Positions 45,363 through 58,606 of a stretch of 64,000 nt of DNA are shown here, piece after piece (position 1 is the stretch's first letter; every line of letters begins with the position of its first letter). The notes under the pieces were generated by a model that was not told the DNA's origin, searched no databases, and saw only the letters and a program-made list of their open reading frames with translations. Source of the stretch: Ornithodoros turicata (Eukaryota > Arthropoda > Arachnida > Ixodida > Argasidae); NCBI RefSeq assembly GCF_037126465.1, contig NC_088201.1, positions 24,474,550 through 24,538,549 on the forward strand, written 5' to 3'. The position numbers and the translations under genes were made by a program.

Positions 45363-47212
45363 AATTTTGTCTATGCTGATATTTTTGCTGGGTGACAAAG
45401 TGAATTTCTTTTGTAATTCAAATAACTCCGGGATATTTGTAGATGCGCACGACAGCGTCGTCTGAAAAGGGAAAAAAAAAAAGCGATGTCGTTCGAAAAT
45501 TCACCCCACAAAAGCGTGAGCCAGCGAGCTGAAATGGAGAGTTGAAATTTCCCGGGAAGCGCGATAGCTAGGATAGCTCAGGTGAGCGGGGCTTCCTACG
45601 GCGCGCACCCTCGCACTTCTCTCCAGGCTGAGGTCACGTGATGTGCCGCCATTGGTTTGCCGATTGGTGACGTCAAAAGCACTCTCAGTAGGAGAACGGA
45701 TCTGCAAAAAGCGGGACTCAGTGGATGTTTGTCTGGGATATTGGCTGCGCGTGCGAGCATTGCTGCTTTTCGATGTGAGGATTCGGGAGTGCAGCGGATG
45801 CTCAATTCGGCGCTGAGAAGCACGCAGCATGCGCGGCCAGCCGGATTCGAACAGTCTGCCTTGTGATCTGCTGCAAACAAATCAGCTGGGATGTTTTTCC
45901 GCTAACGCCACATGCTTATATTCAAGTAAGTTGTTTTTTCATCATCAGCGCGCTACATGATACACCTGCGAACTGGCGCATGCTCGTCATGGGAGAGCAA
46001 AGGCTGCTGCGTCCTTTCATCCTGAAGGTGATGTGCAAAAGCAGAACACAAAGATGGCAAACGTTCACATTTGCATTTTCCTTGTTTTTGCTTCTGCATC
46101 GAACCAAGATACGCGACGGTGAACAAAAATAAAAATAAAAAGAAAGAAAAGAAAAGGAGCAGAAGCCATGGAAAACCTCATGCTGCGAAATCCCTTAAGC
46201 AATGAAACTCGACCCGGCGGCGGACTTTTTAAACGAATACGGTCAGTATGCGGAGAACCCTTTGTTTGAATAACGCTTGATGTCCACACAATTCCGTCAG
46301 GTTTGCACCGCATAGGAGAGCCTGTCCAAATATTATATTTTGTTTCGCTGCATTCGTTTTAGTATGCGAGTGATGAAAGCTTGGCTTGACGTATCTCTGA
46401 CACATCACACACCTTGCATACCGAAACATGCAAGAAGGATCCCGTCGCCAAAATGTGAAGACGTGCTGAATAAACAACTCTGTAAATGCCGTACGACGCG
46501 TCGGCCAAATATTAGTCCGTGCGGCTTTGGTTCAAGATCCTGAGAGCAAGGCGATCCTTTTCATTATGTTTCCCGTTACGTAACCTAACAGAACGTAGCG
46601 ACGTGGAGAGCATGGTTTAAAGTCAAAGTCACCCCTGCTGTTCCTCAATTCTTCAATATTTAATTGTTCGAGACACACGTGAGAAGCGACTTCTGCAGTG
46701 CAACAAATGCATACTCCATCGCGATCGCAGTACACTACTGATCCCGTACGTTCAACCAGTAATACAAGGAAGGGCGGCTTTGTACACTTGAAAAAGAGGA
46801 TGCATATGTATTGGACGCTATCAAACGAAAAGTCGTAAAAGCTGAGTTGGAATATTTTAGTTGAGCGCAAACAATTTAGCCGACGACTCTCAGGTTTGAA
46901 ACTCCCTCCTGAATCGTTGTATGCTGTCGTATCACCTGGATGTTCCCTAAGTGGCGCACAGACACGATGCAGTTGGACGCCAGCAGGAACGCGGGTTCTT
47001 ACACAAACATCATTTCTGGATGGTCGACTCTTCAACACCAAATATCTGTTGACTGATATCCCGGCTGCTGTGCAAGATTTGGACCTTATACATCACGTAG
47101 AATAAATGCGTAAGCGAGGTTATACACACATATATACAACCAATGTTGCAGCACTCCTCGAGATCTAACTAGACATTGTGGTGTCGCGCAGAGCCGATAT
47201 CGCGCGAGTGTA
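45363..47212. other. unassigned spacer
   Basis: Frames up to 169 residues (46532-47041, minus) have no recognised domains. Some GC-rich frames near 45500-45900 overlap on both strands and cannot be told from chance. Confidence 0.4.
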
Positions 47213-48135
47213 CACTGTTAGAAGAAAAGGTATAGAAGGGGTATAACGAAGGTATAAACCAGGACTAAACTGCCATATTTATACCTCATCACCAACGTCT
47301 ATACCCCGTTTAAACCATGTGGGAGGTATAAATCGTCGAGGCTATACCTTCCACGCGGGTTGAGGGTATAATAAGGTACTTCTCTCTTGCGTTTGTACCT
47401 TCGGTATTATGTATACCTTTACATATGAACCTGTGGTAACCAGATTAATTTGTGGTGGAGACAGTATACCATCTCAGCTAAGCAATAATTTAATTAGGAA
47501 ACACAATCAGTAATACAGTTGCATCGTAAATAATAGGGGGAATGGTTTATAGCAGCGCGCTATTTGTTCCTGAAATAACAAAATCTACGCGTCCTCACTC
47601 ATACAGTTGCGCGCCGGGCGAAGACGCCCCATATTTTGCGAAGCCATGGCGTATTATACCAGTATCTGTTCTCCGCCAAATCCTCCCACGTTGCTTTTTG
47701 CGTGGCGAGTAATCTGCACGAGCTCTCCTCGCCGTTTTACACCTCTACTCTGCGAATATGAGTTTGTGGGTTCGTTTGTGTGCGTACATGTCCAGGTATT
47801 GTCTTCGTCTTTTTCCTTCTTGCGGTAGTTGTTATTAAAGCACATGTCGCTCAATATTATTTTGTTCTAATTTATTTACGAGCTGGATCAGGAAAGTGCC
47901 ACTCTTATCTAGTGCTGAAATAAATCGAACATTCCACTTTTCGAAGATTACACCCCGAGTTTGAAAATATACCTTCAAGGGGATATATGTTTATACCATT
48001 CGGTGCAAATAATATACCTTCATGCAGGTATAAAGTTACTATACCTCGAAGGAGGTATAGCGTTTATACCTCAAAAGGTATGCGCCCTGGGACAAGCCAT
48101 TTATACCCTAAAAGGTATAAATATTTCTAACAGTG
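47213..48135. mobile_element. CACT-ended element with GGTATA arrays
   Basis: CACTGTTAGAA and TTCTAACAGTG form the ends, with TA on both sides. At both ends the words GGTATAAA and TATACC recur many times in both orientations (about 47230-47430 and 47965-48125), while the centre lacks them. CACTG-type ends occur in CACTA and Chapaev elements, but the TA flanks would be unusual there. No transposase frame is present. Superfamily left open. Confidence 0.8.
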
Positions 48136-48137
48136 TA

Positions 48138-50930
48138 AGAAGCACCATGATGATCGCTATCAATAAAGGATTCTGGAATGGGATGCCTGGCTGAGCGGAC
48201 ACAACAGACATGTACTTGCATTCTGTCTGAGGATAAGCGTAAGGAATCTCCGGATCTCGAAAATTACCGTTTCCTAAATTTGTACGGTGCTTAACAGATT
48301 AAACCTCACAAAACTTCACCGCTCCCAAGAGTGTGCTTCAGGGGGTCTTCGTTCCGTCCTTGAGAACACTGTCTATGGTCCCCACAGGGTTCGAATTGTT
48401 AGCGAAACGTTTTAGTTGAGCGTTGTACGCTAGGGATAAGGTTGGACAATGCGATAACTGTTCTTCTGGTAAACATGGAGGGCAACGTCCCTTGCAGGCA
48501 ATCTGGAATTCCAAGTCACTAGCGTGAGTCCGTGCTTTGACGTTTTGTTACATACGCCAGTGTATACAACGAACTTTAGAAACTGGTGTAATGGAATGTA
48601 TGAAGAATACTGGCGGTTAACTATCTCGTCGGTTTTTAGTATCCGAGGGCCCACAGTTAGGTTTTTATTAGTATAGAGTTGTTCCGGAAAACTGGTCCGT
48701 TAATTCGTTCAATACGACGGACAGATTGTCACACGGTTTGCACCTTGCCATGTGTCCTGTTGAAATCGGAATTTCCTATGAATGAAAAATTGCACCAAGA
48801 ACCACAATCGTTGATGTCAAGCCCTCTTGTCGGCACACACAGAAAGTGGCATCATACAATTTCGAGCGACGTGAGTAAGAATGGTGTTTCTGGATGATCG
48901 AAGCCTTCTTTGTGTGACAAAATGCACATCATCAGAAGTAATTACTCAAGAATGGCTTATTTGTTTGGCGTTCATAATTCCCTTCGCTATTCCGTGAATT
49001 TCCCTTTTTTTCCTTCTTCTTCTTTATTTGGTTATGTTCTATCATGGCATGCTCAGTGACAAGCATTCTAGCGGGTATCACCGCCCCGTCGGCAAGCTCC
49101 ATCACTTGGTGTACCATATCACTTCGTCCGAGCTCACGCTTCATGAGGACTTTTAAGTAGGCGGCGGTACCGAGGACTTGGCATAGGAAAGTGATGGGTG
49201 GACCACACGGTGAATGGTTCTCTTTCTGTCTTCGCTTTCTTCGGGACCGTGATCAGGAGGCGTGGAGTGACTGATTTTACGGCTCGATGTTTCTGGCTCG
49301 CGTGTCGTTCGTGAGTGTCGTATAAATGAATACGGTACGTTGCGAGTGAGCAATCATACGCAGTACTTTTCTGCTGCTAATAGTGACGTTTACGAAGCGT
49401 TATTAATTCCTGTCGATCAGTTCCATTTAACCTGAATTCTTTCTGAAGTGTATGACGCAATATTCTTTGATGAGCAAAGGTGACTTTAATCTTTAACACT
49501 CTTCATGTTAGCATCTCTTTTTTGTCCTTGAACGCCGTCCAGCATCAGATAAGGGCTGGCCGATTAACGGATCAACCCTGCCGTCTAGTTGCACTGTGCG
49601 TCAATACTAGTACATTCGGACGCCCACCAGAACAAATACTGGTTATTCTGGGCTGTGATACACGTGTTGTTAGACTCAAGAGTGCACCTCGATCTACCTG
49701 GACAGGAGTAAGGCCATTTATCGAGGCTTTCATTGTGTACTTTAATCCTCACGATGAAGTGATTGACGTCAAGGTGTGTGAACTGTACATTCTGCCCTCA
49801 GCGTAAAACAGAGGAGGAAAAGTATTTAAAGCTCATATTCCAAGGACGCACGAGCCTTCGATATATTGTATCCGTATATATCGCATTGCCCCAGAAAAGA
49901 GCTTACTTCAACGAAGCGAAACAAATATTATGACAGTATCACACCATGTGTTGGATGATCAGTCGCACATGAACAAAACTTGATTTAGTTCACTTCTTTC
50001 ACTTCGCCGTTACCATACAAACGTAACAGTACAGAACCTCGTAGTTGTGCATTAATTGCTATCATTATTATTGAGTGTCGAAAATGTCTTTGACATAGAC
50101 TTTGAAATCACTTTCAAAACAAATGTCTTCGAAATGTCGAACGAAACGACAGCTGCAGCAGCAGTTGTCTTGCCTGCACCCTGCCTACAACCGGTTGTAT
50201 CTGGTACCCTTCCATATGCCGCGAAAATATCTTTCACGCATTCACTTTGGTAACCTTACCAAGCCTTCTGAAGTCCGGAACGACGCCGTTGTGTGGAATT
50301 CCTGTGTAGACTTCTCCTGCGTTATGTCAATGCAGTTTCACGAAATAGGCCAATTTATTCGAGTAACTTGTACTACGCTCCCTATTATTCATTTCGTCAA
50401 CATCAACATCAGCGAAATAATTTAGACAATCTCGTGCGGGGTTGAATACTCATATTCGCGCAAGCCAAAACATTGAGTTCAGCCAGAACACAGCCTCTTG
50501 TAACGACCCCAGTTGTACACCCTAGTGTTTTCTTTTCTTGGCGTTCGTTGCACGATATCAATGGTTGTACTAGTTTGTTTTTTGCCAACGGATTCCTCAT
50601 TATGAACCCTGAAATGTATGTTGTTCTTAAAAAAGATAAAAAATTGCTAGCGCATTCGACGTGGTCAACATCGTTTGCGTCACGTAAGCGGAATGAAACT
50701 ATAAATACAGACAGTTAAGTAAGTTATTGTCCGGTAAAAACAGGATTTTCCCGCATGGATGCTACCTTTCACCCCTGCATTTAATCAGAGTGTATAGAGT
50801 CGTCATCTTCGCAGGCAGTTCTCTACGCTTCGAGAGAAGCACAACTATGTTATGCGTATAGTGCACACAGCAGGGCAAAACCCTTTGCTAAGGATGTTTA
50901 TGTTCGCATACACAATGCCAAGGCGTCTTC
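48138..50930. other. unassigned spacer
   Basis: The best frame is 108 residues (49480-49806, plus) with a hydrophobic start but no recognised family. I do not call a gene. Confidence 0.4.
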
Positions 50931-50932
50931 TA

Positions 50933-51221
50933 CACTCTTAAAAAAAGGGTGCACTTTAACTCCTTTTTTGCCACATATATAACACCCTTTTGGAGAGTAC
51001 AATTACGCTCAAAAGGATGTCTCCTAACTCCCTCAAGGGAGTAGCATAACACCTTTCTCCCTACTGGAGAGTAATATTACTCCCCGGCAGGGAGAAGGTG
51101 TTATGCTACTCCCTTGAGGGAGTGAGGAGACACCCTTTTGAGCGTAATTGTACTCTCCAAAAGGGTGTTATATATGTGGCAAGGAAAGGAGTTAAAGTAC
51201 ACCCTTTTTTTTTTAAGAGTG
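50933..51221. mobile_element. fully palindromic MITE with CACTCTTAAAA ends
   Basis: The whole 289-bp element is a near-perfect palindrome centred near 51077. It opens CACTCTTAAAAAAAGGGTG and closes with the inverse, and TA flanks it (50931-50932 and 51222-51223). CTCC and GGAG words such as CTCCCTCAAGGGAG and ACACCCTTTTGGAGAG recur along the arms. No coding capacity. Confidence 0.93.
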
Positions 51222-51223
51222 TA

Positions 51224-52080
51224 GGGCGTTGCACTGCATGCGTGGGCAAATCTCGATGCTTCCGTCCCAAGTAAAAACACGATAATCAAGAAGGAGGGTA
51301 AACAAAACGACTGCACCCGTGAAGTATGATCAATATGAAACACGCACACGATTCACACATTTTTCCTACACAACTGACCGCAGAGAAACCTGCTAGATTA
51401 GTGCACTAATTGATTTGTGCAAGGCGAACGACGCTTATATGACGTCACCTAGTCACGCAGCACCATCAAAGAAAATGAGCAAACAGGAACCGATCAGAGG
51501 CGTCTGAATATATTAGCCTCAGTTGTTCACATTGTCGACATTGTATTCTCTTTCTCCTTGAACCAATTATTTACGAACTTTCGTCCAAGTACGTGACCAA
51601 GACGTCCCACTATAGAGCGTGGTCCATTTGAATACTGTCGTTTCTCCACTGCGGAAGTGAAGGGAAGAGGTAAATGTCCTTCCACAAGGTTGATCGAAGG
51701 CTATTGAAAAGTTAAGTGCAAGATCTGCTATGGCATCGTGATGGTGCATATGAATCAAGACTCCTGTGAGTGGTTCTCCTCACCGCGACCCCATCCCACA
51801 CGTGCTGACGCTCCAGCCCCGTCGGCCTTGACGGCGTCTTGAAGAGTACCATTCTACGAAATTCACCGGTAAACACTTGAGCAGGCGAGACTCCATCGCT
51901 TCTCGTGATGCCGAATTCTGTCGCAAAGGATCCTGCCAACGAACGGGATCCCTTGTTGTTTGTGGCGAACGATTGTTTTTTTTTTTCCTTTTCTTTTCTT
52001 TTTGTTCCTTTGTCCTCCTATTGTTCCACGCATATTTGGCCTCGTACGATATTTCATCGCTTCACTGCTTTTTGCCCTCT
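51224..52080. other. unassigned spacer
   Basis: A long pyrimidine-rich tract lies at 51974-52013. Nothing else recognised. Confidence 0.4.
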
Positions 52081-52220
52081 GTATAATTCACTACCATAAA
52101 GACAGACAAAAAGCGAAAAAGACGGTAGAAATGCCATACTGGAAAGCCTGAGTCTGGGCACAAACAGAAGGACGACACCAACGGAAGACTGAAGAGACGT
52201 TGTTGGGCTAGTTGGTGCAT

Positions 52221-52336
52221 TGCTGAACATAAGGTAGCGCTGCTTGGACATCGACGCAGACTTGGCGGGAAGGCGCTTTCAACAAGTGCTCTGTGTCGAT
52301 GTCCATGCAGCGCTACCTTATATCATATGTTCAACA
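52221..52336. repeat. foldback: GGTAGCGCTGC hairpin
   Basis: GAACATAAGGTAGCGCTGC and GGACATCGACGCAGA pair with TCTGTGTCGATGTCC and GCAGCGCTACCTTAT downstream, leaving a loop of about 35 bases. It is preceded by GTTGGGCTAGTTGGTGCAT, which looks like part of a longer dispersed repeat. Confidence 0.8.
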
Positions 52337-52397
52337 CAAGACTCAATCCAGCAAAAGTTTAATGTCGAAACCATATATCAGAAACATAAAAAAATAC

Positions 52398-52541
52398 TGA
52401 ATTCAAGTAACTCAGGGCAGAAGTGCTGACGCCAGGAATCGAACCTGGGTCTTCTGATTTCTTCTTCTTCTGACCGGAAATCATAAGATCCAGGTTCGAT
52501 GCCTGGCGTCAGCACCTCTTTTCCCTGAGTTGTTTGAATTC
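52398..52541. repeat. foldback containing two opposed tRNA-like arms
   Basis: AAGTGCTGACGCCAGGAATC and GAACCTGGGTCTTCTGATTT pair with AAATCATAAGATCCAGGTTC and GATGCCTGGCGTCAGCACC. The pairing extends outward through AACTCAGGG and TGAATTCAA. Each arm contains a B-box-like GGTTCGAT word facing the other. It is probably a head-to-head pair of tRNA-related sequences and not a functional tRNA gene. Confidence 0.8.
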
Positions 52542-52542
52542 G

Positions 52543-55500
52543 TTAATTTCTGGGCGTTCCAGTTTGTGTCGGCCATATCCGTGGCCTGCCTCCGCTAATT
52601 CTGGTTGTTTACGTCGTTTACACAAAAAAAATACATTCGTTTGCACTTTCGTACGTAGAAACCTGTGCCGACTGCCATGCAAGTGCAGTTTCCGCGTGTT
52701 CATATATCGTGTTAAAAGAACGTAAAACCTAGACCCGTAATAGGCCTATAGGAATTGGTGTGCTGTCCGTGTGGGCTCGCAAGCAATCCTGGCCAACGGT
52801 CTAATTTTTTTTCTTTTTTTATGATGATGATGATTGCAGTTTTTATTGCAGTTTTTTTTAAATCTACTACTGACTTGAAGAGTACGGGGCGGCGTTTCTT
52901 ATAGGTTTTTGTTAGAGATCCGTGGGGCAGTGTATTGCTATATATACTGCAGACAGAGGTGTGTCAAAAACAAATGCTTCTTGGCCAAAAAGCCTCAGTA
53001 GTTAGAGAAATACAATGTAGACAAAGCGATTGTTAAAATTGCTCTCAGAGCCCCCCAGGGACAGCTCTCTCATATTACATCTCACACACCTTCTTATGAT
53101 TGAACTTTGGATGTCGAACGAAATTTGCGCAGAGTTTCCAATCATTCCCATCTGCAGTCTTGCCAGCAATCTTTATACGACGTTCATGATTTAGTGACGC
53201 GCGGAAATCTGTGGAGCACTCCGAACTAAGCCGGGATCAGAGTTTCAAGCTCCGCTATACAGGGTGCTGCTGCCCGTAAATGCAACCCCGTATTCTATGC
53301 GAAAGGTGTCCCTGAGAAAAATTCGCCTTCTCACATGAACAGGGTTGTGTGGGCAATCGGGTCGGAGGGACTACCACCTGGATTGCATCTCAAAAGTCTG
53401 CAGCACGCAGCCGAGGAAGGTATGCTCGAACTCCATGGCGTGTCTCCTTTCTGCCGGTAACCTGATACACGGCATCTAGCTGGCGCGCTGGAGCCTTCGC
53501 ATTTCTTCTTCCGTAGCCACTGAGCAAGCACAGCTCAATCGACAGTAAGCATTCTATAATGGCGTCTGGCAGATTGCAGATGCAAAAACCAAGGTGCTTG
53601 AGGAACGTGACTCGCGAGCGTCACTATTTTGAATACCATCACCATTAGTGTTCCGTTACAGTGACTAAGGCGAAAGGCAGGTAAGGAATCTGTCGCTTCT
53701 ACGCAATGTAAATACAGCTTCTGGAAGAACGTGGGCGATGGATGAGCATCGCTTCTTCAATGAGATTGAGCGCTACAGTTTCGATGCGAGGTTCCCGTGG
53801 GCAGATAATGTGCGCAGACGTTGTCAATACTGATCTCTTTTTTGCATGAGTGTGTTATCATTATGAGTTCTTCAAAGTACAACGACAACATGCTATCGAT
53901 GTAGTGCTTTTCTTACACGTGTCGCACAGGGGGGGGGGGGATATGTTTATTGCAAAAAGAAAGTGAAAGGAAAGGTTAGTCAGACGTAGGCCGACTTGCA
54001 ATTCCTTTAAGAAAAAGAAAATAAGAAAAACTACACACGCATAAAAGGGGCCTTAGAGGCTGATTGAGAGGCCGGTGGCACGAAGAAAGCACAGCGATTG
54101 GTAATGCCGCTGATTCATTTGCAAGAAAAACAAAACGAACAATAAAAATACAGACTCGAATTTCTTGTAATTGATAAACACCTGTCAGCGTATCATTGCA
54201 ATCAGTGTGCTGCTTGACCCTAAGCAAATCCCTCTTTGCCAAACTCGGCGATAAACGACGGCTTAGGGGACAGCACCGCCGACAGCCATCTTGTATCTTT
54301 ATCATTCTATTCTTGTGCTCCCTGTCGCTTCCGACTGTGCACAACTCCTGTCCTCGCAAGCGAAAGCAATGAAGACATGAGCATACTCTACTCCTTTCTT
54401 CAATTGTGTGCCGACATGACGACAGCCGTCCACAAAACGGTGGCGAGCCCCGAGGTGGTCCCCCCCAACAAAGGCATTTGCGGGACGTTACAGTATGTGT
54501 CGTTTTGTTGCTTCTTGCATGGCTCAACGTGGATGCCACCAAATGAGATGCTCCTGCGAAGCAAGCACAAAAAGAAGCTACAGCGAGGAACAGCCGGCTG
54601 GCTACTCTACGTTCCTTGGCGCTTATCTGCTGGTCGAGAGCCTCGACCTTAGGAGTAGTACTTAATGGACTTGCTCGCGGCCCTCTTGCTGGTCGCTCCT
54701 GGAAACAATGAGAGAGTTTCCCCTCCCTTACTATTTCCGAAATTCTCCCGTCCAGCAGCCTTTGATCGCTTCCAAGTTTGTGAACGACCTATTCAGGAGC
54801 TTTGTGGCTTTGAGCCCGCCCGAGAATCTTCGTGAACAAGGCGCGTTTCTCCGTAGAACACTTTGCCGCGAATGGAGGGGGCATCCCTTCGGGATTCCGG
54901 GCGGCAATGAAATATGGAGTCCCATGCCGACGCGCGCCGTCCGATAGAGCCAGAAGTGGTTGGAAAGCGTTCTGTCCTTCCTTTCTTTTCTTGCTTGTAT
55001 AAAAGAATAGTGTTTCGCACATATTTTTTTATCGGATGCGAAGCTCGACTGGTATCCGGGAATAATAATAAGAATAATCATACATTAATACATCCCGTTA
55101 AGGACAGCTCTCGTTGTACGGACTCTTTCCTTCAGTGGAAGGGAACACTGGTCCCGCCAGAGTTTGTATTAGAGAGGTTTCACAGCGTTCATAGCACCAA
55201 GGGCTTTATACGCGTGGAAGTTTATGCTTTTCGGACTGCTGAGTGCAGCTGCAACTTCTCAGAGATTCATGAATGAGGACTGAGGGCGTACGGCGGTTAC
55301 GCAGAAGCTTACATTGACGACGTTGCTGTTTATCTTCGTGCCTAGTAAAGAGCATCTTAAACATCTCCGGAAATTTGAGCAGTCTAGACTGGAAGTAAAT
55401 TTGCAATGAAGTAAGTTCGCAGACGTATGCTGAGGTACCACCGGCACGTAACTGTGTGGTAGTCAAAACCACTAAATGCACCACGTTTATTCTGTTTCCA

Positions 55501-57319
55501 GGATTGTTGCATTTTGATTGTAACGCTCGCTATCTGCTCGTATGACCTCCTGTGATATTAAAGACACTGCGAGTTCGCTAGCCACAGCTTCCAGTGGACA
55601 ACCATTCACAGATGTCGCGGAGAATTAAGGCCGTAATAAATCAGTGCACACAATTCAATCCTTGTGGTAGCTTGCAGTTCGGTATTTACGCGTGACAATA
55701 AATCTGCGGAACAGTGAAAATAAAATGAAGTGAAAGAGAACAGAGCGACTTCCGTCAAGGTAGGACGACAAAGGTGAAGCGACGTCAAAGTCAACACGGG
55801 TGTGCCTTCTGTTTGAGCAGCACAAGCGGCAGAAAAGGTTGCGCGTGTCACTGCGCTCTTGCAATCCTCAGCCACATTAATCGACGGAAGGACGCTGGGT
55901 CAGCCAGTTGGCTCCGTTTCTCCGGTGCGTCTGCGGAACATACGGAGCCAGGCTGGACACTTCATCCTCCCGAGACCGGTGTGGGCACTTTGAAAATTAT
56001 CTGTGCGGACAAAATACTATTAATCTGTACAGCAGAGAAGCAAAAGATCAGTGCGTTATTTAAAGGGGGCTGTGAGGGAGTTAATTTCATTGCTCAAGGC
56101 AATTGTTTCTTTGACACCGTGATGTCGCTGAATATGCCACCGCACAAGAGATAACCCAAGGAGGCTTCCAATTCAACAGTCGGACTGATGACTTGGCTTT
56201 AACCTCCACCCCCAAGTACTTCGTGACATTTCAGTACATTCGGATCAGTACTTCTTTATGTTTTCAGTACTCTGACTGTTTCGAAATATTCCATCTCTAT
56301 TCGAGTCGATCGCTCCTTCGATCGCCCACCAGCCACAGTTTAGGATGGGCCACTCGAGAGGGCAATCTGAGTTACACGGTTACATGAGTTACATGGGTCG
56401 GGAGAAATAGTGACCGTAGGTGAACAAAAACAACTAAGCATTTTCTGAAAGACATAGAACTTGCGTTGCTCTGAACAACCTGTTATGATGTCAAGTTCAC
56501 GCGTTCATCTGTTGAATAGTATTCCGACGAATACCCCGTATAGCTCTGGATCATGAAATGTTTTGCAATGCATGTACCTTCTTCTCGAGCAGCTGGACTA
56601 TTTCCCCTCAAGAAGACGTCCATCTTACGACGATCGAGATTAGCGCGACTGTCCCTATCTCAGTCACAGTGCCGCTTAATACGAGCTGTTTAGCACCGCA
56701 CATAGATAAGTGAAGGGTATAGTGTGTACTCGCTTTCAGGCACCCTCGCGATCAGAATTCGAAACATTTGTTTCTTATCTTGCTCGAGCACGTTGAGAGA
56801 TAAAAGCACGAAGCACACTTGATGGAAAACGAGAGATTCCAAGTTTTGAGTGAGAGATTGCGTGGAACGCCCGGCAACAAGACGTTTGTTTGGTAGCGTA
56901 CGTCGTCCGTATACTGTTTGCTGCTGACTGTGAACGACAGAGAGAGAGAGAGAGAGAGACAGAGAGAGAGAGAGAGACTCAAAACACGTAGCGCACTCTC
57001 GAAGAGCTGCACGTCTCGGAAGCGGGCATCGTCCACACGAAGTAAACACACTGCTCCGTGAATATTTGCTCAGCTGATTTTTTAGGGGCACTAAATCATT
57101 GATCTTTGTCAGTGAGTAATTAGTTGTATGGACGTTTCAGTATGCGAAACAATCTCGAAAGGAGACTCGTCTGGCAGCCTTAATTAGTATTTCGATTGGC
57201 AAGCTCTTGCAGTGAAGTTTTGTTGACAAACATCGTACACTAGTCGTACGAGAAACCCTACATGACGAGTATTCGAATTGGAACGACTAAAACCAAACGC
57301 TCGGGAAGTCCACGACGAC
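52543..57319. other. long unassigned spacer with microsatellites
   Basis: No gene is supported over 4.8 kb. At 53260-53266 CAGGGTG follows TA, so an unpaired end of that element group may lie here. A G tract is at 53931-53940, and a GA repeat at 56940-56978. A 188-residue minus-strand frame (53976-54542) and a 138-residue plus-strand frame (54236-54652) overlap and have no recognised domain. The stretch 54740-54960 is GC-richer and gives frames in several phases. Confidence 0.4.
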
Positions 57320-57331
57320 TTATCCGTTGTG

Positions 57332-57560
57332 AATCATGATTAAAAGCGTTAAAACCCCAGTGCCGGGGAGCTAAAAAAAAAAGACAAGACACAGACACAT
57401 TGCACTGTCAAAATGGGTTAAAGACTGGGCTGTTCGGTTTTCTAGAATCATGATTAAAAGCGTTAAAATCCCAATGCCGGGGAGAGCTCCCCGGCACCGG
57501 GGTTTTAACGCTTTTAATCATGATTCTAGAAAACCGAACAGCCCAATTTTTAACCCTTTT
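57332..57560. mobile_element. palindrome-bearing insertion with 12-bp flanking repeat
   Basis: A perfect 12-bp direct repeat TTATCCGTTGTG flanks this segment (57320-57331 and 57561-57572). A ~38-bp module starting AATCATGATTAAAAGCGTT and containing TGCCGGGG occurs three times: 57332-57371 (plus), 57446-57484 (plus) and about 57487-57525 (minus). The last two form a palindrome that extends outward through CTAGAAAACCGAACAGCCC to GGGTTAAA, arms about 70 bp, centre near 57485. No coding capacity. The class of element is unknown. Confidence 0.85.
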
Positions 57561-57572
57561 TTATCCGTTGTG

Positions 57573-58594
57573 TACTCGCAAAGTGACATTTTATGAAGGC
57601 GACTTTATTTGGCCACTTTCTGTTCACTATTGGAGGCTATTGGGCTCATTAAATTCACGGAGGTTGGAAACCGGTATACGATATACGTGCGAACTTCGCA
57701 CGCCGTATATATCAGAAGTGGCTACAATTGTGTAGTTGCTTTCTTTAGCTATCCTTGTGTAACGCAGTAAAAGACACCGATGGGCAGAATGTGTTGAATG
57801 GGAAGATGCTTCTGTTTCCAAGGGAACCGTGCTTCTGTCCCGACAACCCCTTCGACACCTACGTTGAGCGCAGCCTTTGGAAGTGAAGGTACGTTAGTGA
57901 AACGCTGTACTGCAGTTTGCCCTTCTCTCTGCGTTATGTGAACCAACTGATGCACTGATTGTGGCCGACAAATATGGGGTTGACGAACAAAAGTATCATC
58001 CTGCCCCGGGTATGCGTAGTGAAAACATGTGACCTCACTGATTTTTCCCGGTGCAGAATTTCATCCGAGCTGTGTTCAGACCAAAGGAAGTGACATAAAG
58101 CCCTGCGATAAACGAGCAGGTTTCAAACGCCAGTGTGCAATATCACACTCAACAACGCGCTACGAATATAGTAGAGCTTCGCCATGTTCAGGGTTTTGGG
58201 TGGAGAGCTGTGCCGGTGGCTAGATATCCGACGTGTGTCAAGAATCCGCCACAGGAAAATCATAATCGTGTAACAATGTCCGCTCCGCATATAGCTCTCG
58301 TAATATTACATGACAACGAGCTTGGTAAACTAATATGGGGCTTGTACCTTGTCGTGTTAAACACACGTCTCACGAAAGCACCATTAGCTCTGAGCATATC
58401 AACAGGGAGTTTTAGGAAAGCGTAGGGTTCAAACCCGGCCGAGGAGGGCAGCAATGTGGGGGAGGTAAACACTGCTTCCGGCGCACGTCAAAAGAACCCC
58501 AGGTGGTCCAAATTATCCGCAGTCCTACCCTGCGACACGTGCAACATGTCGCCATACTATAGGCAGAGAAACATTACGCGTATAACGTCACGAC
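57573..58594. other. unassigned spacer
   Basis: No gene or element recognised. Confidence 0.4.
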
Positions 58595-58606
58595 ACCATT
58601 ATTAGG

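Noticed and set aside
46532..47041. 169-residue minus-strand frame
   Set aside because: No known domain, and no supporting neighbour exon.
53976..54652. Overlapping frames of 188 and 138 residues on opposite strands
   Set aside because: Neither has a recognised domain; the overlap on both strands fits the GC-richer composition of this stretch.
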